NCBI RefSeq assembly: GCF_008369165.1
Contig: NZ_VOBA01000002.1
Location: 531,645 to 595,644, forward strand
Direction of reading: 5' to 3'
DNA length: 64,000 bases
Source: Dietzia sp. ANT_WB102
Lineage (GTDB): Bacteria > Actinomycetota > Actinomycetes > Mycobacteriales > Mycobacteriaceae
The translations under genes were made by a program, and so were the position numbers. Below, piece after piece: positions 1 to 10,030 of the stretch. The notes under the pieces were generated by a model, which made no database searches, was not told where the DNA came from, and worked only from the letters and a program-made list of their open reading frames with translations. Numbering within the stretch: the stretch's first letter is position 1; the number at the start of each line of letters is the position of its first letter.

Positions 1-1
1 C

Positions 2-121
2 AGTGTGGAGATCGACTGCGACGGCGACACCGTCCTGCTCAGTGTCGAACAGACCGGTGCGGCCTGCCACAACGGCACCATCAGCTGTTTCGACACCGCC
101 ACTTTGCTCGGAGAGGACTGA
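2..121 (+). CDS. hisI: Phosphoribosyl-AMP cyclohydrolase, C-terminal fragment
   Basis: Only the last 39 codons are inside the window; the gene enters from the left. The product opens the purine ring of phosphoribosyl-AMP in histidine synthesis (cytoplasm). The visible tail carries the family's metal-site signature: a D-C-D motif, then G-A-A-C-H-N-G and a C-F near the end, as in HisI C-termini. The stop at 119-121 is followed 5 nt later by the tautomerase gene, so hisI, the tautomerase and trpE look like one transcript. The assignment rests on these motifs and on the hisI-trp gene order known in relatives. Confidence 0.88.
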   Translation, partial: SVEIDCDGDTVLLSVEQTGAACHNGTISCFDTATLLGED

Positions 122-126
122 TCGGC

Positions 127-306
127 GTGCCCTTCATCCAGATTAACCAGCTCGACGGGATGACCGCGACGGACAAGGCCAGCGTTATCAAGGCCGTCAC
201 GGCCGCGTACGCCGACGCCTCGGGCAAGGACCCAGACAAGGTGTGGGTCCACATCCGCGACATGCCGCACGACTCCTTCGGGATCGGTGGCAAGGCATTC
301 GGATGA
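127..306 (+). CDS. 4-oxalocrotonate tautomerase family protein
   Basis: This 59-residue protein starts at GTG 127, and after removal of the initiator Met it begins with Pro (PFIQI...). That is the catalytic Pro-1 of the 4-oxalocrotonate tautomerase superfamily, which moves double bonds in unsaturated keto acids. The length (about 60 residues) and the pattern of an N-terminal beta strand, a long helix and then W-V-H-I-R-D-M fit the family. It starts 5 nt after hisI and its TGA overlaps the trpE ATG by 4 nt, so it is cotranscribed and probably coupled with trpE. The physiological substrate cannot be told from sequence. It is too short to stand out in an ORF scan. Confidence 0.85.
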   Translation: MPFIQINQLDGMTATDKASVIKAVTAAYADASGKDPDKVWVHIRDMPHDSFGIGGKAFG

Positions 307-1844
307 GCACCGAGACCACCACATTCGACCAGTTCCGGACGCTTGCTGCTGGCCACCGAGTTGTGCCCGTGGTGCGCACGGTGTTGGCAGACTCCGACAC
401 CCCGTTGTCGGCGTACGTCAAACTCGCCGGCGACAGGCCGGGGACGTTCCTGCTGGAGTCCGCCGAGCACGGGCGATCCTGGTCCAGATGGTCGTTCATC
501 GGCTGCGGTTCTGCTGCCGCGCTGACCGTTGACGACGCCGGCGAGGCGACGTGGTGGGGACATGTGCCAGCGGGCGCGCCCACCGGTGGTGATCCGCTGG
601 AAGCACTCCGGAGGACCCTTGATCTCTTGCGCACCGATCAGATCCCGGGTCTGCCGCCGCTGACGTCCGGGATGGTCGGCTACCTCGGGTACGACATCGT
701 TCGTCGGCTTGAACGGATCGTGCCCGACACCACCGACGATCTGGCTGTTCCGGAGCTCGTGCAATTGTTGGCCACGGACATCGCCGCGTTTGACCACCAC
801 GAGGGTCGGATCCATCTCATCGCTAATGCGGTCAACTGGGACGGCAGCGACGAGCGGGTCGACCAGGCCTACGCGGACGCGGTGGGCCGGGTCGATGCGA
901 TGACCGCGCGACTCGCCGAGCCCGGCGCGGGCGGGGTGAGCGTATTCGAGACCCCGGTACCCGACGTGCGCCGCTGCACCGACGAGGACACCTACCACGC
1001 GCGGGTCGCTGACATCATCGAGCAGATCCATTCGGGCGAGGCCTTCCAGGTGGTCCTCAGCCAACGCTTCGAGGTCGACACCGCGGCCTCGCCGCGGGAC
1101 GTCTACAGGATCCTGCGGACCACCAACCCGAGTCCGTACATGTTCCTCATGACGATCCCGGACGGCAGCGGGGAGGACGGTTTCGGCGGTACCGCCTTCA
1201 CCATCGTGGGATCGAGCCCGGAGGCGTTGGTGACCGTCCAGGACGGAGAGGCGAAGACCCACCCGATCGCGGGCACCAGACCGAGGGGTGACGACGACGA
1301 GCACGACACCCTGCTCGCCAAGGAGCTGGTGGATGACGCGAAGGAGAACGCCGAACACTTGATGCTGGTCGATCTCGGTCGCAACGACCTCGGCCGGGTC
1401 TGCGTGCCGGGCACGGTGGAGGTGACGGAGTTCCGCCAGGTGGAGCGGTACAGCCACGTGATGCACCTCGTGTCCACGGTGACCGGGCGACTGGCCGATG
1501 GGCAGACGGGCATCGACGCGGTGACCGCGTGTTTCCCGGCCGGCACCCTGTCCGGATCGCCCAAACCGCGCGCACTGCAGATCATCGAGGACCTCGAGGA
1601 CACACGGCGCGGGGTCTACGGAGGAGTGGTCGGCTACGTCGACTTCGCCGGCAACACCGATCAGGCCATCGCGATACGTTCGGCCGTGATCAAGGGCGGC
1701 ACGGCGTACGTCCAGGCAGGGGCCGGAATCGTCGCCGACTCGATAGCGGCCTCGGAGGATGCCGAGTGTGCCAACAAGGCGATGGCGGTCCTGCGGGCCG
1801 TCGCCGCTGCGGAGACGTTGCGAGATGCGGGGGAGAGTCGATGA
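303..1844 (+). CDS. trpE: Anthranilate synthase component I
   Basis: This 513-aa protein converts chorismate (with ammonia from the TrpG partner) to anthranilate, the first committed step of tryptophan synthesis. The start is ATG 303, overlapping the tautomerase stop (ATGA); an in-frame GTG 60 nt upstream lies inside that gene and is rejected. The N-terminal domain has the LLES motif at residues 50-53, where tryptophan binds for feedback inhibition in this family. The C-terminal chorismate-binding domain shows [13 protein letters not shown]-x-Y-G-G and the DQAIAIRS block. No trpG lies beside it in this window, so the amidotransferase must be elsewhere. No trp leader peptide or attenuator is seen before it. 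Confidence 0.97.
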   Translation: MSTETTTFDQFRTLAAGHRVVPVVRTVLADSDTPLSAYVKLAGDRPGTFLLESAEHGRSWSRWSFIGCGSAAALTVDDAGEATWWGHVPAGAPTGGDPLEALRRTLDLLRTDQIPGLPPLTSGMVGYLGYDIVRRLERIVPDTTDDLAVPELVQLLATDIAAFDHHEGRIHLIANAVNWDGSDERVDQAYADAVGRVDAMTARLAEPGAGGVSVFETPVPDVRRCTDEDTYHARVADIIEQIHSGEAFQVVLSQRFEVDTAASPRDVYRILRTTNPSPYMFLMTIPDGSGEDGFGGTAFTIVGSSPEALVTVQDGEAKTHPIAGTRPRGDDDEHDTLLAKELVDDAKENAEHLMLVDLGRNDLGRVCVPGTVEVTEFRQVERYSHVMHLVSTVTGRLADGQTGIDAVTACFPAGTLSGSPKPRALQIIEDLEDTRRGVYGGVVGYVDFAGNTDQAIAIRSAVIKGGTAYVQAGAGIVADSIAASEDAECANKAMAVLRAVAAAETLRDAGESR

Positions 1845-2488
1845 CCCGACGCGTGCGCCTACTTCTTCCCGTGGTCCTGTTGCTATCGGCTGCGGCCCTG
1901 CTGTGGGTCGCCTCCCGAGTCGTCTGGCTGGACGTCGTCGCCTTCAACGACCAGTCGGGGCAGGCACGGCGGGCCCTGACCGGAAGTGACTGGCAGCCCG
2001 CCCTGGTCCCGCTCGCATTGGGCGCCGTGGCGGCGGTCGCAGCCGTGGCGCTGGTGCGCGGCGCGGCTGCCCGCGCCGTGGGGGTGGTCATTGCACTGCT
2101 CGGCGTGGCCGCCGGGGGCCTCATGCTGACCTCCGTGGGCGACGTCGACGCCGAGCGGGTCCACTCCGTGATCACCAGCGACGAGGGGCTGGCCCGGACC
2201 GACGCCGGGCCGGGTGTCGCGGGTTCCGAGTCGATCCCGCAGTGGTCGCAGATCACCGACTTGTCGACACGGCCCGCGGGGCCCGTGACCACCGGCGTGG
2301 GTGCGGCTGCGCTGATCGCGTCGGGGATCGTCGTCCTCGCCTGGCCGGCCCGACCGGTGCGACGCGACGACCGGTACGTGACCCCGGCAGCGCGTCGGGA
2401 AGGGGCCGCGGTCGGGCCGGACCCGGGAAAGGACGACGGGCGGGACCTCTGGCAGGAATTGGACGACGGGCGGGACCCGACCGGCTGA
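1841..2488 (+). CDS. Trp-biosynthesis-associated membrane protein (TIGR02234 type)
   Basis: This 215-aa protein has four predicted membrane segments (about residues 6-24, 53-72, 81-100 and 160-180) and a charged, Asp-rich cytoplasmic tail. It sits between trpE and trpC, exactly where actinobacteria carry the uncharacterised family named tryptophan-biosynthesis-associated membrane protein (Rv1610 position in M. tuberculosis). The start ATG 1841 overlaps the trpE stop (ATGA). The role is unknown; the name rests on conserved location and topology, not on demonstrated activity. The tail contains a short imperfect repeat (DDGRDLW / DDGRDPT). Confidence 0.85.
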   Translation: MTRRVRLLLPVVLLLSAAALLWVASRVVWLDVVAFNDQSGQARRALTGSDWQPALVPLALGAVAAVAAVALVRGAAARAVGVVIALLGVAAGGLMLTSVGDVDAERVHSVITSDEGLARTDAGPGVAGSESIPQWSQITDLSTRPAGPVTTGVGAAALIASGIVVLAWPARPVRRDDRYVTPAARREGAAVGPDPGKDDGRDLWQELDDGRDPTG

Positions 2489-2585
2489 CAGTCCATGCGC
2501 GGGCCCGATTCGGGAACCGCGCGGGGGACCTCTATTGTTGATGTCGATCACACTTTCCGCCCCACGACTGCAGAGGGAGGTCACG

Positions 2586-3398
2586 GTGGGTACCGTGCTG
2601 GACTCAATTCTCGACGGCGTCCGCAAGGACGTCGCAGCCCGTGAGGCCGTCATCGACATGGCGTCGGTGAAGAAGGCCGCCCAGTCGGCCCCGGATCCGC
2701 TCGATGCTCTCAAGGTGCTGCGGGACCCCGGGGTGGGTGTCATCGCCGAGGTCAAGAGGGCGAGCCCTTCCAAGGGTGCCCTCGCCGAGATTCCCGACCC
2801 CGCGGTGCTGGCCCGGATGTACGAGGAGGGTGGGGCACGCGTCATCTCATGCCTGACCGAGGAGCGCCGTTTTCACGGCAGCCTGGCCGATCTCGACGCG
2901 GTCCGTCGCGCCGTGGACATCCCCGTCCTCCGCAAGGATTTCGTGGTGGGGCCCTATCAGATCCATGAGGCGCGGGCGCACGGCGCGGACCTGGTCCTAC
3001 TCATCGTGGCCGCGCTCGAACAGGACGCACTGGTGTCGCTGCTCGACCGCACGGAGTCGTTGGGAATGACGGCGCTCGTCGAAGTCCACACCGAGGAGGA
3101 GGCCGACCGCGCGCTGGAAGCCGGTGCCACGGTCATCGGCGTCAACGCCCGCAACCTCAAGACCCTCGAGGTGGACAGGGATGTATTCTCCCGGATCGCA
3201 CCGGGGTTGCCGTCGGACGTGGTGAAGATCGCCGAGTCCGGTGTGCGGGACTCCTCGGATCTGCTGGCGTACGCCAGCGTGGGTGCGGACGCCGTGCTCG
3301 TGGGCGAGGGACTGGTGACGAAGGGCGATCCGCGTGCGGCGTGCAATGCTCTGGCCACGGCGGGTGCCCACCCGTCCTGCCCGCAGGGACCCCGCTAG
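2586..3398 (+). CDS. trpC: Indole-3-glycerol phosphate synthase
   Basis: This 270-aa TIM-barrel enzyme closes 1-(2-carboxyphenylamino)-1-deoxyribulose 5-phosphate to indole-3-glycerol phosphate. I chose GTG 2586 as start because AGGGAGG lies 5 nt upstream and because the family's conserved start ([11 protein letters not shown]) follows at once; the ORF is open to 2535, but that would add an atypical extension. Signatures include [11 protein letters not shown] (catalytic Lys), LRKDF, VGVNARNL and KIAESGV. It follows the membrane protein by 97 nt, the largest gap within the trp cluster, so an internal promoter is possible. No separate trpF is present. Confidence 0.96.
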   Translation: MGTVLDSILDGVRKDVAAREAVIDMASVKKAAQSAPDPLDALKVLRDPGVGVIAEVKRASPSKGALAEIPDPAVLARMYEEGGARVISCLTEERRFHGSLADLDAVRRAVDIPVLRKDFVVGPYQIHEARAHGADLVLLIVAALEQDALVSLLDRTESLGMTALVEVHTEEEADRALEAGATVIGVNARNLKTLEVDRDVFSRIAPGLPSDVVKIAESGVRDSSDLLAYASVGADAVLVGEGLVTKGDPRAACNALATAGAHPSCPQGPR

Positions 3399-3431
3399 TC
3401 CACTGCCGTGGGCTTCCGGCAGACTGGGACC

Positions 3432-4760
3432 GTGAACTCCAAGGATCTTTCGTCACTGCCCACCATGGGAGAGGTGCTCCGGACGACCACCGGACACGAA
3501 CCTGACCAACGGGGCCACTGGGGGCCGTTCGGCGGTAGGTACGTCCCCGAGGCGCTGATGGCGGTGGTCGACGAGGTGGCCGACGCGTATGCGAAGGCGC
3601 GGTCCGACGACGGGTACCTCGACGAGCTCGACCGGCTGCAGCGTCATTACTCCGGCAGGCCGTCCCCGTTGTACGAGGCGGCACGATTCGGCGGGGAGAT
3701 CGGTGCCCGCGTGTTCCTCAAGCGCGAGGACCTTAATCATACTGGCTCACATAAGATCAACAACGTCCTCGGTCAGGCTCTGCTCGCGCAGCGGATGGGC
3801 AAGAAGCGTGTGATCGCGGAGACCGGCGCCGGTCAGCACGGCGTGGCCACTGCTACGGCGTGCGCCCTGCTCGGACTCGAGTGCAAGGTTTATATGGGTG
3901 CGGTGGATGTGCGCAGGCAGTCGCTCAACGTGGCCCGCATGCGACTGCTCGGCGCGGAGGTGGAGGCCGTCGAAATCGGTTCGGCCACGCTCAAGGACGC
4001 GATCAACGAGGCGATGCGGGACTGGGTCGCCCATGCGGATGACACTTACTATGCGTTTGGGACGGCGGCCGGGCCGCATCCTTTCCCGACGATGGTCCGC
4101 GACTTCCAGCGCATCGTCGGCGCGGAGGCGCGGGCGCAGATCCTCGACCAGGCCGGTCGGCTACCGGACGCCGCCGTGGCGTGTGTCGGCGGCGGTTCCA
4201 ACGCGATCGGGTTGTTCCATGCGTTCCTTAATGATGAATCGGTCCGTCTAGTCGGTTGCGAGGCCGGCGGCGACGGCGTGGAGTCGGGACGCACGGCAGC
4301 GACCGTCAACGCGGGCACACCCGGCGTCTTCCAGGGGTCGTACGCCCATCTCATGCAGAACTCGGACGGGCAGACCGTCGAGTCGTACTCCATCTCCGCC
4401 GGCCTGGACTACCCGGGTGTCGGACCGGAGCACTCGCGCCTGGCGGAGATCGGACGGGCAGAGTACCGGCCCGTCACGGACACTCAGGCCATGGATGCGT
4501 TCGCGCAGCTGTGCCGTACCGAGGGCATCATCCCTGCAATCGAGTCGGCCCACGCGGTGGCGGGGACCGCCCAGCTGGCAGCAGAAGGCGTGGATCTGAT
4601 CCTGGTCAATGTCTCCGGCCGAGGCGACAAGGACGTGGACACCGCTGCACGGTGGTTCGGGCTGGTGGACGGTGGGACCCCGCCCGAGGCTGGGGTCGAT
4701 TCGAGCCGGGGCGCCGACGACGGCGAGGGCGAGTACGCGGACGGGGGAGTCGAGGGATGA
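3432..4760 (+). CDS. trpB: Tryptophan synthase beta subunit
   Basis: About 442 aa; it condenses indole with serine using pyridoxal phosphate, as partner of TrpA in an alpha2-beta2 complex. The PLP lysine sits in the [10 protein letters not shown] motif; GAGQHG, the phosphate-binding GGGSNA and the conserved [13 protein letters not shown]-terminal block are also present. The start is uncertain: GTG 3408, GTG 3432 and ATG 3465 are in frame, and none has a convincing ribosome-binding site. I prefer GTG 3432 for typical family length. The C-terminus has an acidic Gly/Asp/Glu-rich extension, and its stop overlaps trpA. Confidence 0.96.
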   Translation: MNSKDLSSLPTMGEVLRTTTGHEPDQRGHWGPFGGRYVPEALMAVVDEVADAYAKARSDDGYLDELDRLQRHYSGRPSPLYEAARFGGEIGARVFLKREDLNHTGSHKINNVLGQALLAQRMGKKRVIAETGAGQHGVATATACALLGLECKVYMGAVDVRRQSLNVARMRLLGAEVEAVEIGSATLKDAINEAMRDWVAHADDTYYAFGTAAGPHPFPTMVRDFQRIVGAEARAQILDQAGRLPDAAVACVGGGSNAIGLFHAFLNDESVRLVGCEAGGDGVESGRTAATVNAGTPGVFQGSYAHLMQNSDGQTVESYSISAGLDYPGVGPEHSRLAEIGRAEYRPVTDTQAMDAFAQLCRTEGIIPAIESAHAVAGTAQLAAEGVDLILVNVSGRGDKDVDTAARWFGLVDGGTPPEAGVDSSRGADDGEGEYADGGVEG

Positions 4761-5548
4761 GCGTTCTCAGTGACGTGTTCGAGCGGTGCCGGGGCGAGAA
4801 CCGGGCCGCACTCATCGGGTACTACCCGGCCGGTTACCCGACCCTCGAAGGATCGATCGAAGCCGTGCGCACGATGGTCGAAGGTGGATGCGACATCATC
4901 GAGGTCGGCATCCCCTACTCCGATCCGATGATGGACGGACCGACCATCCAGGCCGCCGCCGACACCGCACTTGAGGCCGGTTTCCGGGTGGCGGACACGT
5001 TCGAGGTGGTCCGTGCGGTCGCCGACGCCGGTGCGGTGCCTGTGGTGATGACCTACTGGAACCCGGTGTTGCAGTACGGTATCGAGCGTTTCGCGGCCGA
5101 CCTCGCCGCAGCTGGCGGGACGGGTGTCATCACTCCCGACCTCATCCCCGACGAGGCGGAGGACTGGATCGCGGCGTCGGATTCCCACGGCATCGACCGA
5201 GTGTTCCTCGTGGCTCCGTCCTCGACCCCTGAGCGCCTCGCGATGACATTGTCCCTTACCGGCGGATTCGTCTACGTCCAGGCAGTCATGGGCGTCACCG
5301 GAGCCCGGGACGTCGTCTCGGACGCACCCCGGACACTCACTGCGCGGGTCCGCGAAATCTCCGACCTCGCTTGTGGGGTCGGGCTGGGAGTCCGCAATGG
5401 TGCCCAGGCGGCCGAGATCGCCTCCTACGCTGATGGTGTGATCGTCGGTTCCGCGCTCATCACGGCGGCTTCTGAGGGGCTCGACTCCCTCAGGCGTCTG
5501 ACGTCCGAGTTGGCGGAGGGCGTCCGTCGGCCCGGGGCGGGCTCGTGA
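4757..5548 (+). CDS. trpA: Tryptophan synthase alpha subunit
   Basis: This 263-aa TIM barrel cleaves indole-3-glycerol phosphate to indole and glyceraldehyde 3-phosphate; indole is channelled to TrpB. The catalytic Glu and Asp are in [16 protein letters not shown], and the phosphate-binding [12 protein letters not shown] and DGVIVGSAL motifs are present. ATG 4757 overlaps the trpB stop by 4 nt (ATGA), which fits coupled synthesis of the two subunits. Its own stop overlaps the lgt GTG. Confidence 0.97.
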   Translation: MSVLSDVFERCRGENRAALIGYYPAGYPTLEGSIEAVRTMVEGGCDIIEVGIPYSDPMMDGPTIQAAADTALEAGFRVADTFEVVRAVADAGAVPVVMTYWNPVLQYGIERFAADLAAAGGTGVITPDLIPDEAEDWIAASDSHGIDRVFLVAPSSTPERLAMTLSLTGGFVYVQAVMGVTGARDVVSDAPRTLTARVREISDLACGVGLGVRNGAQAAEIASYADGVIVGSALITAASEGLDSLRRLTSELAEGVRRPGAGS

Positions 5549-6453
5549 TCCCCAGTCCTCCCCAGGGGGTCTGGGAGATCGGACCTTTCCCACTCCGCGC
5601 CTACGCGCTGTGGATCATCCTGGGCATCGTCATCGCCATCTGGTGGGGCGAGAAGCGCTGGATCGCCCGCGGCGGGCAGCCGGGGGTTGTGCTCGACACC
5701 GCCCTGTGGGCCATTCCGTTCGGACTGATCGGTGGCCGCGTCTACCACGTGGCAACCGACTGGTACCGCTACTTCGGAGAGGGCCGCAATCCGGTCGACG
5801 CACTGAAGATCTGGGACGGGGGTCTGGGCATCTGGGGTGCGGTCGCCTTTGGTGCGCTCGGCGCCTATATCGGTCTGCGCCAGCAGGGAATCCGGGCGTT
5901 GGGGGCTCTGGGCGACTCGATCGCGCCGGGTATCGTGCTGGCGCAGGGGATCGGCCGGCTGGGCAACTATTTCAACCAGGAGCTCTACGGCCGTGAGACC
6001 GACGTGCCCTGGGCACTGGAGATCTACCAACGTTACGACGAGTCCTACGGCTATTCCGAGACGATCGGGCGGTCGACCGGCCAGGTGCTGGCGACAGTCC
6101 ACCCGACTTTCCTCTACGAACTGCTGTGGAACGTACTCGTCGCGATCGTGCTGGTCTTGGTCGACCGACGGTTCCGCCTGGGACACGGTCGGCTCTTCGC
6201 TCTATACGTGGCGCTGTACTGCTTTGGTCGATTCTGGGTCGAACTGCTTCGAGCGGACGCCGCCACGGAGGTGTTCGGTCTGCGGATCAACACCATCGTC
6301 TCCGTAGTAGTCATGCTCTTCGCGCTGCTGTATCTCTGGAGGGCGCGCCGCGGTCGGGAGAGCCCGTCCGAGCTGCGTGCGCTGGGCGGTGCCGAAGGCG
6401 ACGCCAGCAACGGGGCCCCTCACGGCGACGCACCCCCGTTGTCCGGTCGTTGA
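5545..6453 (+). CDS. lgt: Prolipoprotein diacylglyceryl transferase
   Basis: This 302-aa integral membrane enzyme transfers a diacylglyceryl group from phosphatidylglycerol to the lipobox cysteine of prolipoproteins; the two lipoproteins in this window (21225 and 35202) are likely substrates. It has about seven hydrophobic segments, the PFPLRAYAL start, the GRVYHV block, and the Lgt signature [19 protein letters not shown] 5545 overlaps the trpA stop (GTGA). Location after trpA is conserved in mycobacteria. The last 30 residues are polar and Gly/Pro-rich. A 46-nt gap separates it from pyk. Confidence 0.96.
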   Translation: MIPSPPQGVWEIGPFPLRAYALWIILGIVIAIWWGEKRWIARGGQPGVVLDTALWAIPFGLIGGRVYHVATDWYRYFGEGRNPVDALKIWDGGLGIWGAVAFGALGAYIGLRQQGIRALGALGDSIAPGIVLAQGIGRLGNYFNQELYGRETDVPWALEIYQRYDESYGYSETIGRSTGQVLATVHPTFLYELLWNVLVAIVLVLVDRRFRLGHGRLFALYVALYCFGRFWVELLRADAATEVFGLRINTIVSVVVMLFALLYLWRARRGRESPSELRALGGAEGDASNGAPHGDAPPLSGR

Positions 6454-6486
6454 CCTCGGGTTAACCAGGCAACCGGTTGTAAGGAC

Positions 6487-6500
6487 TAGATTGGGTCAAG
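6487..6500 (+). promoter_or_regulatory. Putative leaderless promoter -10 element of pyk
   Basis: The hexamer TAGATT (6487-6492) ends 7 nt before the GTG start of pyk, and no Shine-Dalgarno sequence precedes that GTG. A -10 at this spacing would start transcription at or one base before the start codon. No clear -35 is seen, which is common in actinobacterial promoters. This is inference from spacing only. Confidence 0.45.
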
Positions 6501-7918
6501 TGAATCGTCGTACGAAGATCGTCTGCACCCTGGGTCCCGCCGTCGCCTCCGAGGCGGGTATCCGCGAGCTGGTCGACGCGGGTATGGATGTTGCCCGCCT
6601 CAACTTCAGCCACGGAGAACACTCCGACCACGAGGCCAACTATCGCTGGGTCCGCAGGGCCTCCGACGAGTCCGGCAGGGCGGTCGGTGTGCTCGCGGAC
6701 CTTCAAGGTCCTAAAATCCGGCTCGGCCGCTTCATCGAGGGCAGGCACGAATGGGCGGAAGGCGACCGTGTCGTCATCACTGTCGCTGAGGTGGAGGGCA
6801 CCAAGGACCGCGTCTCCACGACCTACAAGGGGCTGGCGAACGACGCCCGTCCGGGAGACCGTCTGCTCGTCGATGACGGCAACATCGGACTCACCGTCGA
6901 GCGGGTCGACGGTGACGACGTCCACTGCGTCGTTACCGAGGGGGGCACAGTCTCCAACAACAAGGGTGTGTCCCTGCCAGGCATGAACGTTTCGGTCCCC
7001 GCGCTGAGCGAGAAGGATATAGCGGACCTGCGGTTCGCGCTCAACTTAGGGGTTGACTTCATCGCACTGTCGTTTGTGCGGTCACCTGCGGACGTTGACC
7101 TCGTACACGAGGTGATGGAAGAGATGGGTGTGCACGTGCCCGTCATTGCCAAGCTCGAGAAGCCGGAAGCCGTCAAGAACCTCGAGTCGATTGTCCTGGC
7201 GTTCGACGCCATCATGGTGGCCCGGGGCGACCTGGGCGTGGAACTGCCGCTGCAGGAGGTTCCGCTGGTCCAGAAGCGAGCCATCCAGATCGCCCGAGAG
7301 AACGCCAAGCCCGTCATCGTGGCCACCCAGATGCTCGAGTCCATGATCACGAATTCCCGGCCCACCCGGGCCGAGGCGTCCGACGTGGCCAATGCCGTCC
7401 TCGACGGGGCGGACGCGGTGATGCTGTCGGGGGAGACATCGGTGGGCAAGTACCCCATCGACGCGGTCCGCACGATGTCCTCCATCGCGCTCGCGGTGGA
7501 GGCGGATTCCACGGCTGCGCCCGAGTTGGTTCACATCCCGCGTACCAAGCGCGGCGTCATCTCGGCCTCGGCCCGTGAGATCGGCGAGCGACTGGGCGCC
7601 AAGGCCCTCGTGGCGGTCACCTCGACCGGCGACACGGTGCGGCGTCTGGCCCGTTTACACAGCCCGTTGCCGCTCATCGCCATCACCGGTGACCCCCGAA
7701 TTCGTAGTCAGCTGGCCCTGACGTGGGGGACCGAGACCTTCCTCACCGATCGGGTCAACGAGACCGCCGAACTGGTCAAGGTCACCGACGAGATGCTGTT
7801 GCCGGTGGAGGGGTACAACGAGGACGACATCATCGTGATCGTTGCCGGTAACGTCCCGGGCGTCGAAGGTTCCACTAACTTCATCCTGGTCCACCGGATT
7901 GGCGAGGCCGACCACTGA
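6500..7918 (+). CDS. pyk: Pyruvate kinase
   Basis: This 472-aa glycolytic enzyme makes pyruvate and ATP from phosphoenolpyruvate and ADP. I chose GTG 6500 (N-terminus MNRRTKIVCTLGPA, typical of the family) over upstream in-frame starts lying inside lgt. Signatures: DVARLNFSHG near the N-terminus, LADLQGPKIRLG, the active-site block VPVIAKLEKPEA with its catalytic Lys, and MVARGDLGVELP. The C-terminal regulatory domain is present, so it is full length. It is followed by a strong intrinsic terminator that ends the trp-lgt-pyk stretch. Confidence 0.97.
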   Translation: MNRRTKIVCTLGPAVASEAGIRELVDAGMDVARLNFSHGEHSDHEANYRWVRRASDESGRAVGVLADLQGPKIRLGRFIEGRHEWAEGDRVVITVAEVEGTKDRVSTTYKGLANDARPGDRLLVDDGNIGLTVERVDGDDVHCVVTEGGTVSNNKGVSLPGMNVSVPALSEKDIADLRFALNLGVDFIALSFVRSPADVDLVHEVMEEMGVHVPVIAKLEKPEAVKNLESIVLAFDAIMVARGDLGVELPLQEVPLVQKRAIQIARENAKPVIVATQMLESMITNSRPTRAEASDVANAVLDGADAVMLSGETSVGKYPIDAVRTMSSIALAVEADSTAAPELVHIPRTKRGVISASAREIGERLGAKALVAVTSTGDTVRRLARLHSPLPLIAITGDPRIRSQLALTWGTETFLTDRVNETAELVKVTDEMLLPVEGYNEDDIIVIVAGNVPGVEGSTNFILVHRIGEADH

Positions 7919-7938
7919 TCACCATCAGATAACACTGC

Positions 7939-7974
7939 AAGCGCCGGTGAGCACCTCGCTCACCGGCGCTTTCT
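7939..7974 (+). terminator. Intrinsic terminator of pyk
   Basis: A perfect 13-bp GC-rich inverted repeat (AGCGCCGGTGAGC at 7940-7952, complement at 7958-7970) with a 5-nt loop begins about 20 nt after the pyk stop and is followed by TTCT. It is flanked by AA on the left and TT on the right, which can extend the stem by a pair. Confidence 0.85.
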
Positions 7975-8089
7975 CGTCCGGTCGTGCTTTTGGCGTGACA
8001 TTGTCGAGATGCTTCTGTTACCTTCTTGGAGGCGGCCGGTAATCCGGTCTGCGCACTGCTTCACCCGCTCCAGTCTCCGAGGTTCCCTG

Positions 8090-8806
8090 ATGTCAGACGC
8101 CACACGCATTACCTTCGCCGAGCTCGCCGGTCGACTCGGCGTCGAGGGCTCCGGCGCGTCCGCCGGGCGCCATCGCGCTGTCCGTTCTTCCCACATGGGT
8201 CGCATTGTGGCCGGTGCCGTCGCGGGCGCCGCGCTCTCCGGGGGAGCGGCGATGGCCGCGGCCCCCGTCGCCTCCGCCCAGTCCGCGGAGGTCAACGTAG
8301 ACCAGCTCACCGAGATGGCGCAGGGCGCCCTCCAGGGCCTGGGCGTGTCCGAAGACCAGCTCCGTCAGTACGCGATCGACCCGGCGGCCGCTCTCGGTTC
8401 GGTCGGTATCCCGTCTGTTGGTGGCGCGCACGCTCCGGCGTTCGGCCCTGTTACCTCCGGCTTCGGTTACCGTTGGGGCGCATCGCACAACGGCACCGAC
8501 ATCGGAGCCCCCATGAACGCACCGATGTACGCCGCCAAGTCCGGCACCGTCGTAGCTGCGGGCCCCGCCTCGGGTTACGGGTTGTGGATCCGTATCAAGA
8601 CCGACGACGGATACCTGCTCGAGTACGGCCACAACCAGACCGTCAACGTCTCGGTGGGGCAACGGGTGAACGCCGGCCAAGTCATCGGCACCGTAGGCAA
8701 CCGCGGCTACTCGACCGGCCCGCATCTTCACTTTGGCGTGCAGAACCCGGCCGGTCAGTGGATCGATCCCGTTCCGTGGCTCGCCGCCAACGGGGTCGTC
8801 GTCTGA
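8090..8806 (+). CDS. Secreted M23-family metallopeptidase (peptidoglycan endopeptidase)
   Basis: About 238 aa. A hydrophobic Ala/Gly-rich export segment at residues 37-64 ends in SAQSA. The C-terminal half (about 118-232) is a LytM/M23 zinc peptidase domain: H133 and D137 in HNGTDIG, H181 in YGHNQT and H212/H214 in PHLHFG form the metal and catalytic site. It probably cuts cell-wall peptide cross-links outside the membrane. I use ATG 8090; a shorter protein from ATG 8195 would start right at the signal sequence, and the 35-residue N-terminal extension is unusual. Upstream 7975-8089 has no gene; I could not fit a known riboswitch there. Confidence 0.9.
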   Translation: MSDATRITFAELAGRLGVEGSGASAGRHRAVRSSHMGRIVAGAVAGAALSGGAAMAAAPVASAQSAEVNVDQLTEMAQGALQGLGVSEDQLRQYAIDPAAALGSVGIPSVGGAHAPAFGPVTSGFGYRWGASHNGTDIGAPMNAPMYAAKSGTVVAAGPASGYGLWIRIKTDDGYLLEYGHNQTVNVSVGQRVNAGQVIGTVGNRGYSTGPHLHFGVQNPAGQWIDPVPWLAANGVVV

Positions 8807-8830
8807 TTCGCAGCACTCATCTGAACGCCC

Positions 8831-8868
8831 CTGCACCCCGTCTCCCGATCGAGGGAAACGGGGTGCAG
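8831..8868 (+). terminator. Hairpin after the M23 peptidase gene
   Basis: An 11-bp perfect inverted repeat (CTGCACCCCGT 8831-8841, complement 8858-8868) lies 24 nt after the peptidase stop. It lacks a T-tract, so termination is plausible but not certain. Confidence 0.5.
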
Positions 8869-8944
8869 TGCATTGCGTGGCGGTCGGATCGGCATGTCTG
8901 ACACAGTGGGAGGGGAGAACCCAGAACCAGTCGAGAGGCGATCC

Positions 8945-10030
8945 ATGTCGCAGACCGTCAAGGGCGTCATCGCCCGTAGTAAAGGGGCCGAGGTCGAGTT
9001 GGTCGACGTCGTCGTCCCCGATCCTGGACCGAACGATGTCGTCGTGCGGGTGCAAGCCTGCGGCGTCTGCCACACGGACCTGGCTTACCGGGACGGCGGG
9101 ATCAACGACGAGTACCCGTTCCTCCTCGGCCATGAGGCAGCCGGCATCGTCGAGACTGTGGGCGAACGGGTCACCCACGTGGCCGAGGGCGACTTCGTCG
9201 TGCTCAACTGGCGCGCGGTGTGCGGCGAGTGCCGCGCCTGCAAGCGCGGACAGCAGCAGTACTGCTTCGCCACGCACAACGCGTCGAAGGATATGACGCT
9301 CACCGACGGCACTATTCTCACCCCCGCGCTCGGAATCGGGGCATTCATCGACAAGACCCTCGTTCACGAGGGGCAGTGCACCAAGGTGGACCCCGCGGCG
9401 GATCCCGCCGTGGCGGGGCTGCTGGGCTGCGGTGTGATGGCTGGGCTGGGCGCGGCGATGAACACCGGTGGCGTGACCCGGGGACAGTCCGTCGCTGTCA
9501 TCGGATGTGGCGGCGTGGGCATCTCCGCGGTCGCGGGAGCCCGCCTGGCCGGCGCGTCGACCATCATCGCCGTGGATGTCGATGACACCAAGCTCGAATG
9601 GGCCCGTGATTTCGGCGCCACCCATGTGGTGAACTCCTCCGAGACCGATCCAGTGGCCGCGATCCAGGAGTTCACGGGAAGTTTCGGCGCCGACGTCGTG
9701 ATCGACGCGGTCGGCCGGCCGGAGACCTACGAACAGGCCTTCTACGCCCGCGACCTGGCCGGCACGGTTGTCCTCGTTGGTGTCCCCACCCCCGAGATGC
9801 GGCTGGAGATGCCGCTGCTCGACTTCTTCGGTCGGGGTGGATCGCTGAAGTCGTCCTGGTACGGCGACTGCCTCCCCGAGCGCGATTTCCCGATGCTCGT
9901 AGACCTGCACCTGCAGGGCCGGTTACCGCTCGAGAAATTCGTCTCCGAGCGCATCAGCCTGGACGCGGTCGAGGCCGCGTTCGACCATATGAAGTCCGGT
10001 TCCGTCCTCAGATCGGTGGTGACGTTGTGA
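8945..10030 (+). CDS. mscR: S-(hydroxymethyl)mycothiol dehydrogenase (mycothiol-dependent formaldehyde dehydrogenase)
   Basis: This 361-aa zinc-dependent medium-chain alcohol dehydrogenase oxidises the spontaneous adduct of formaldehyde and mycothiol with NAD, giving S-formylmycothiol. Catalytic zinc residues are C42 (in CGVCHTD) and H63-E64 (GHEAAG); C93, C96, C99 and C107 form the structural zinc lobe. The Rossmann motif is GCGGVG. The sequence closely follows the mycobacterial enzyme as I recall it (for example DFFGRGG and [16 protein letters not shown]). The start ATG 8945 has GAGG upstream. It overlaps the next gene by 4 nt, and the two form an operon. Confidence 0.93.
   Translation: MSQTVKGVIARSKGAEVELVDVVVPDPGPNDVVVRVQACGVCHTDLAYRDGGINDEYPFLLGHEAAGIVETVGERVTHVAEGDFVVLNWRAVCGECRACKRGQQQYCFATHNASKDMTLTDGTILTPALGIGAFIDKTLVHEGQCTKVDPAADPAVAGLLGCGVMAGLGAAMNTGGVTRGQSVAVIGCGGVGISAVAGARLAGASTIIAVDVDDTKLEWARDFGATHVVNSSETDPVAAIQEFTGSFGADVVIDAVGRPETYEQAFYARDLAGTVVLVGVPTPEMRLEMPLLDFFGRGGSLKSSWYGDCLPERDFPMLVDLHLQGRLPLEKFVSERISLDAVEAAFDHMKSGSVLRSVVTL

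Noticed and set aside
2489..2585. trp attenuator or leader peptide before trpC
   Set aside because: No Trp-rich short frame or terminator hairpin could be seen in the 97-nt gap.
7975..8089. Possible c-di-AMP or similar riboswitch before the M23 peptidase
   Set aside because: Such switches precede cell-wall hydrolases in actinobacteria, but I could not fit the conserved motifs to this 115-nt stretch.
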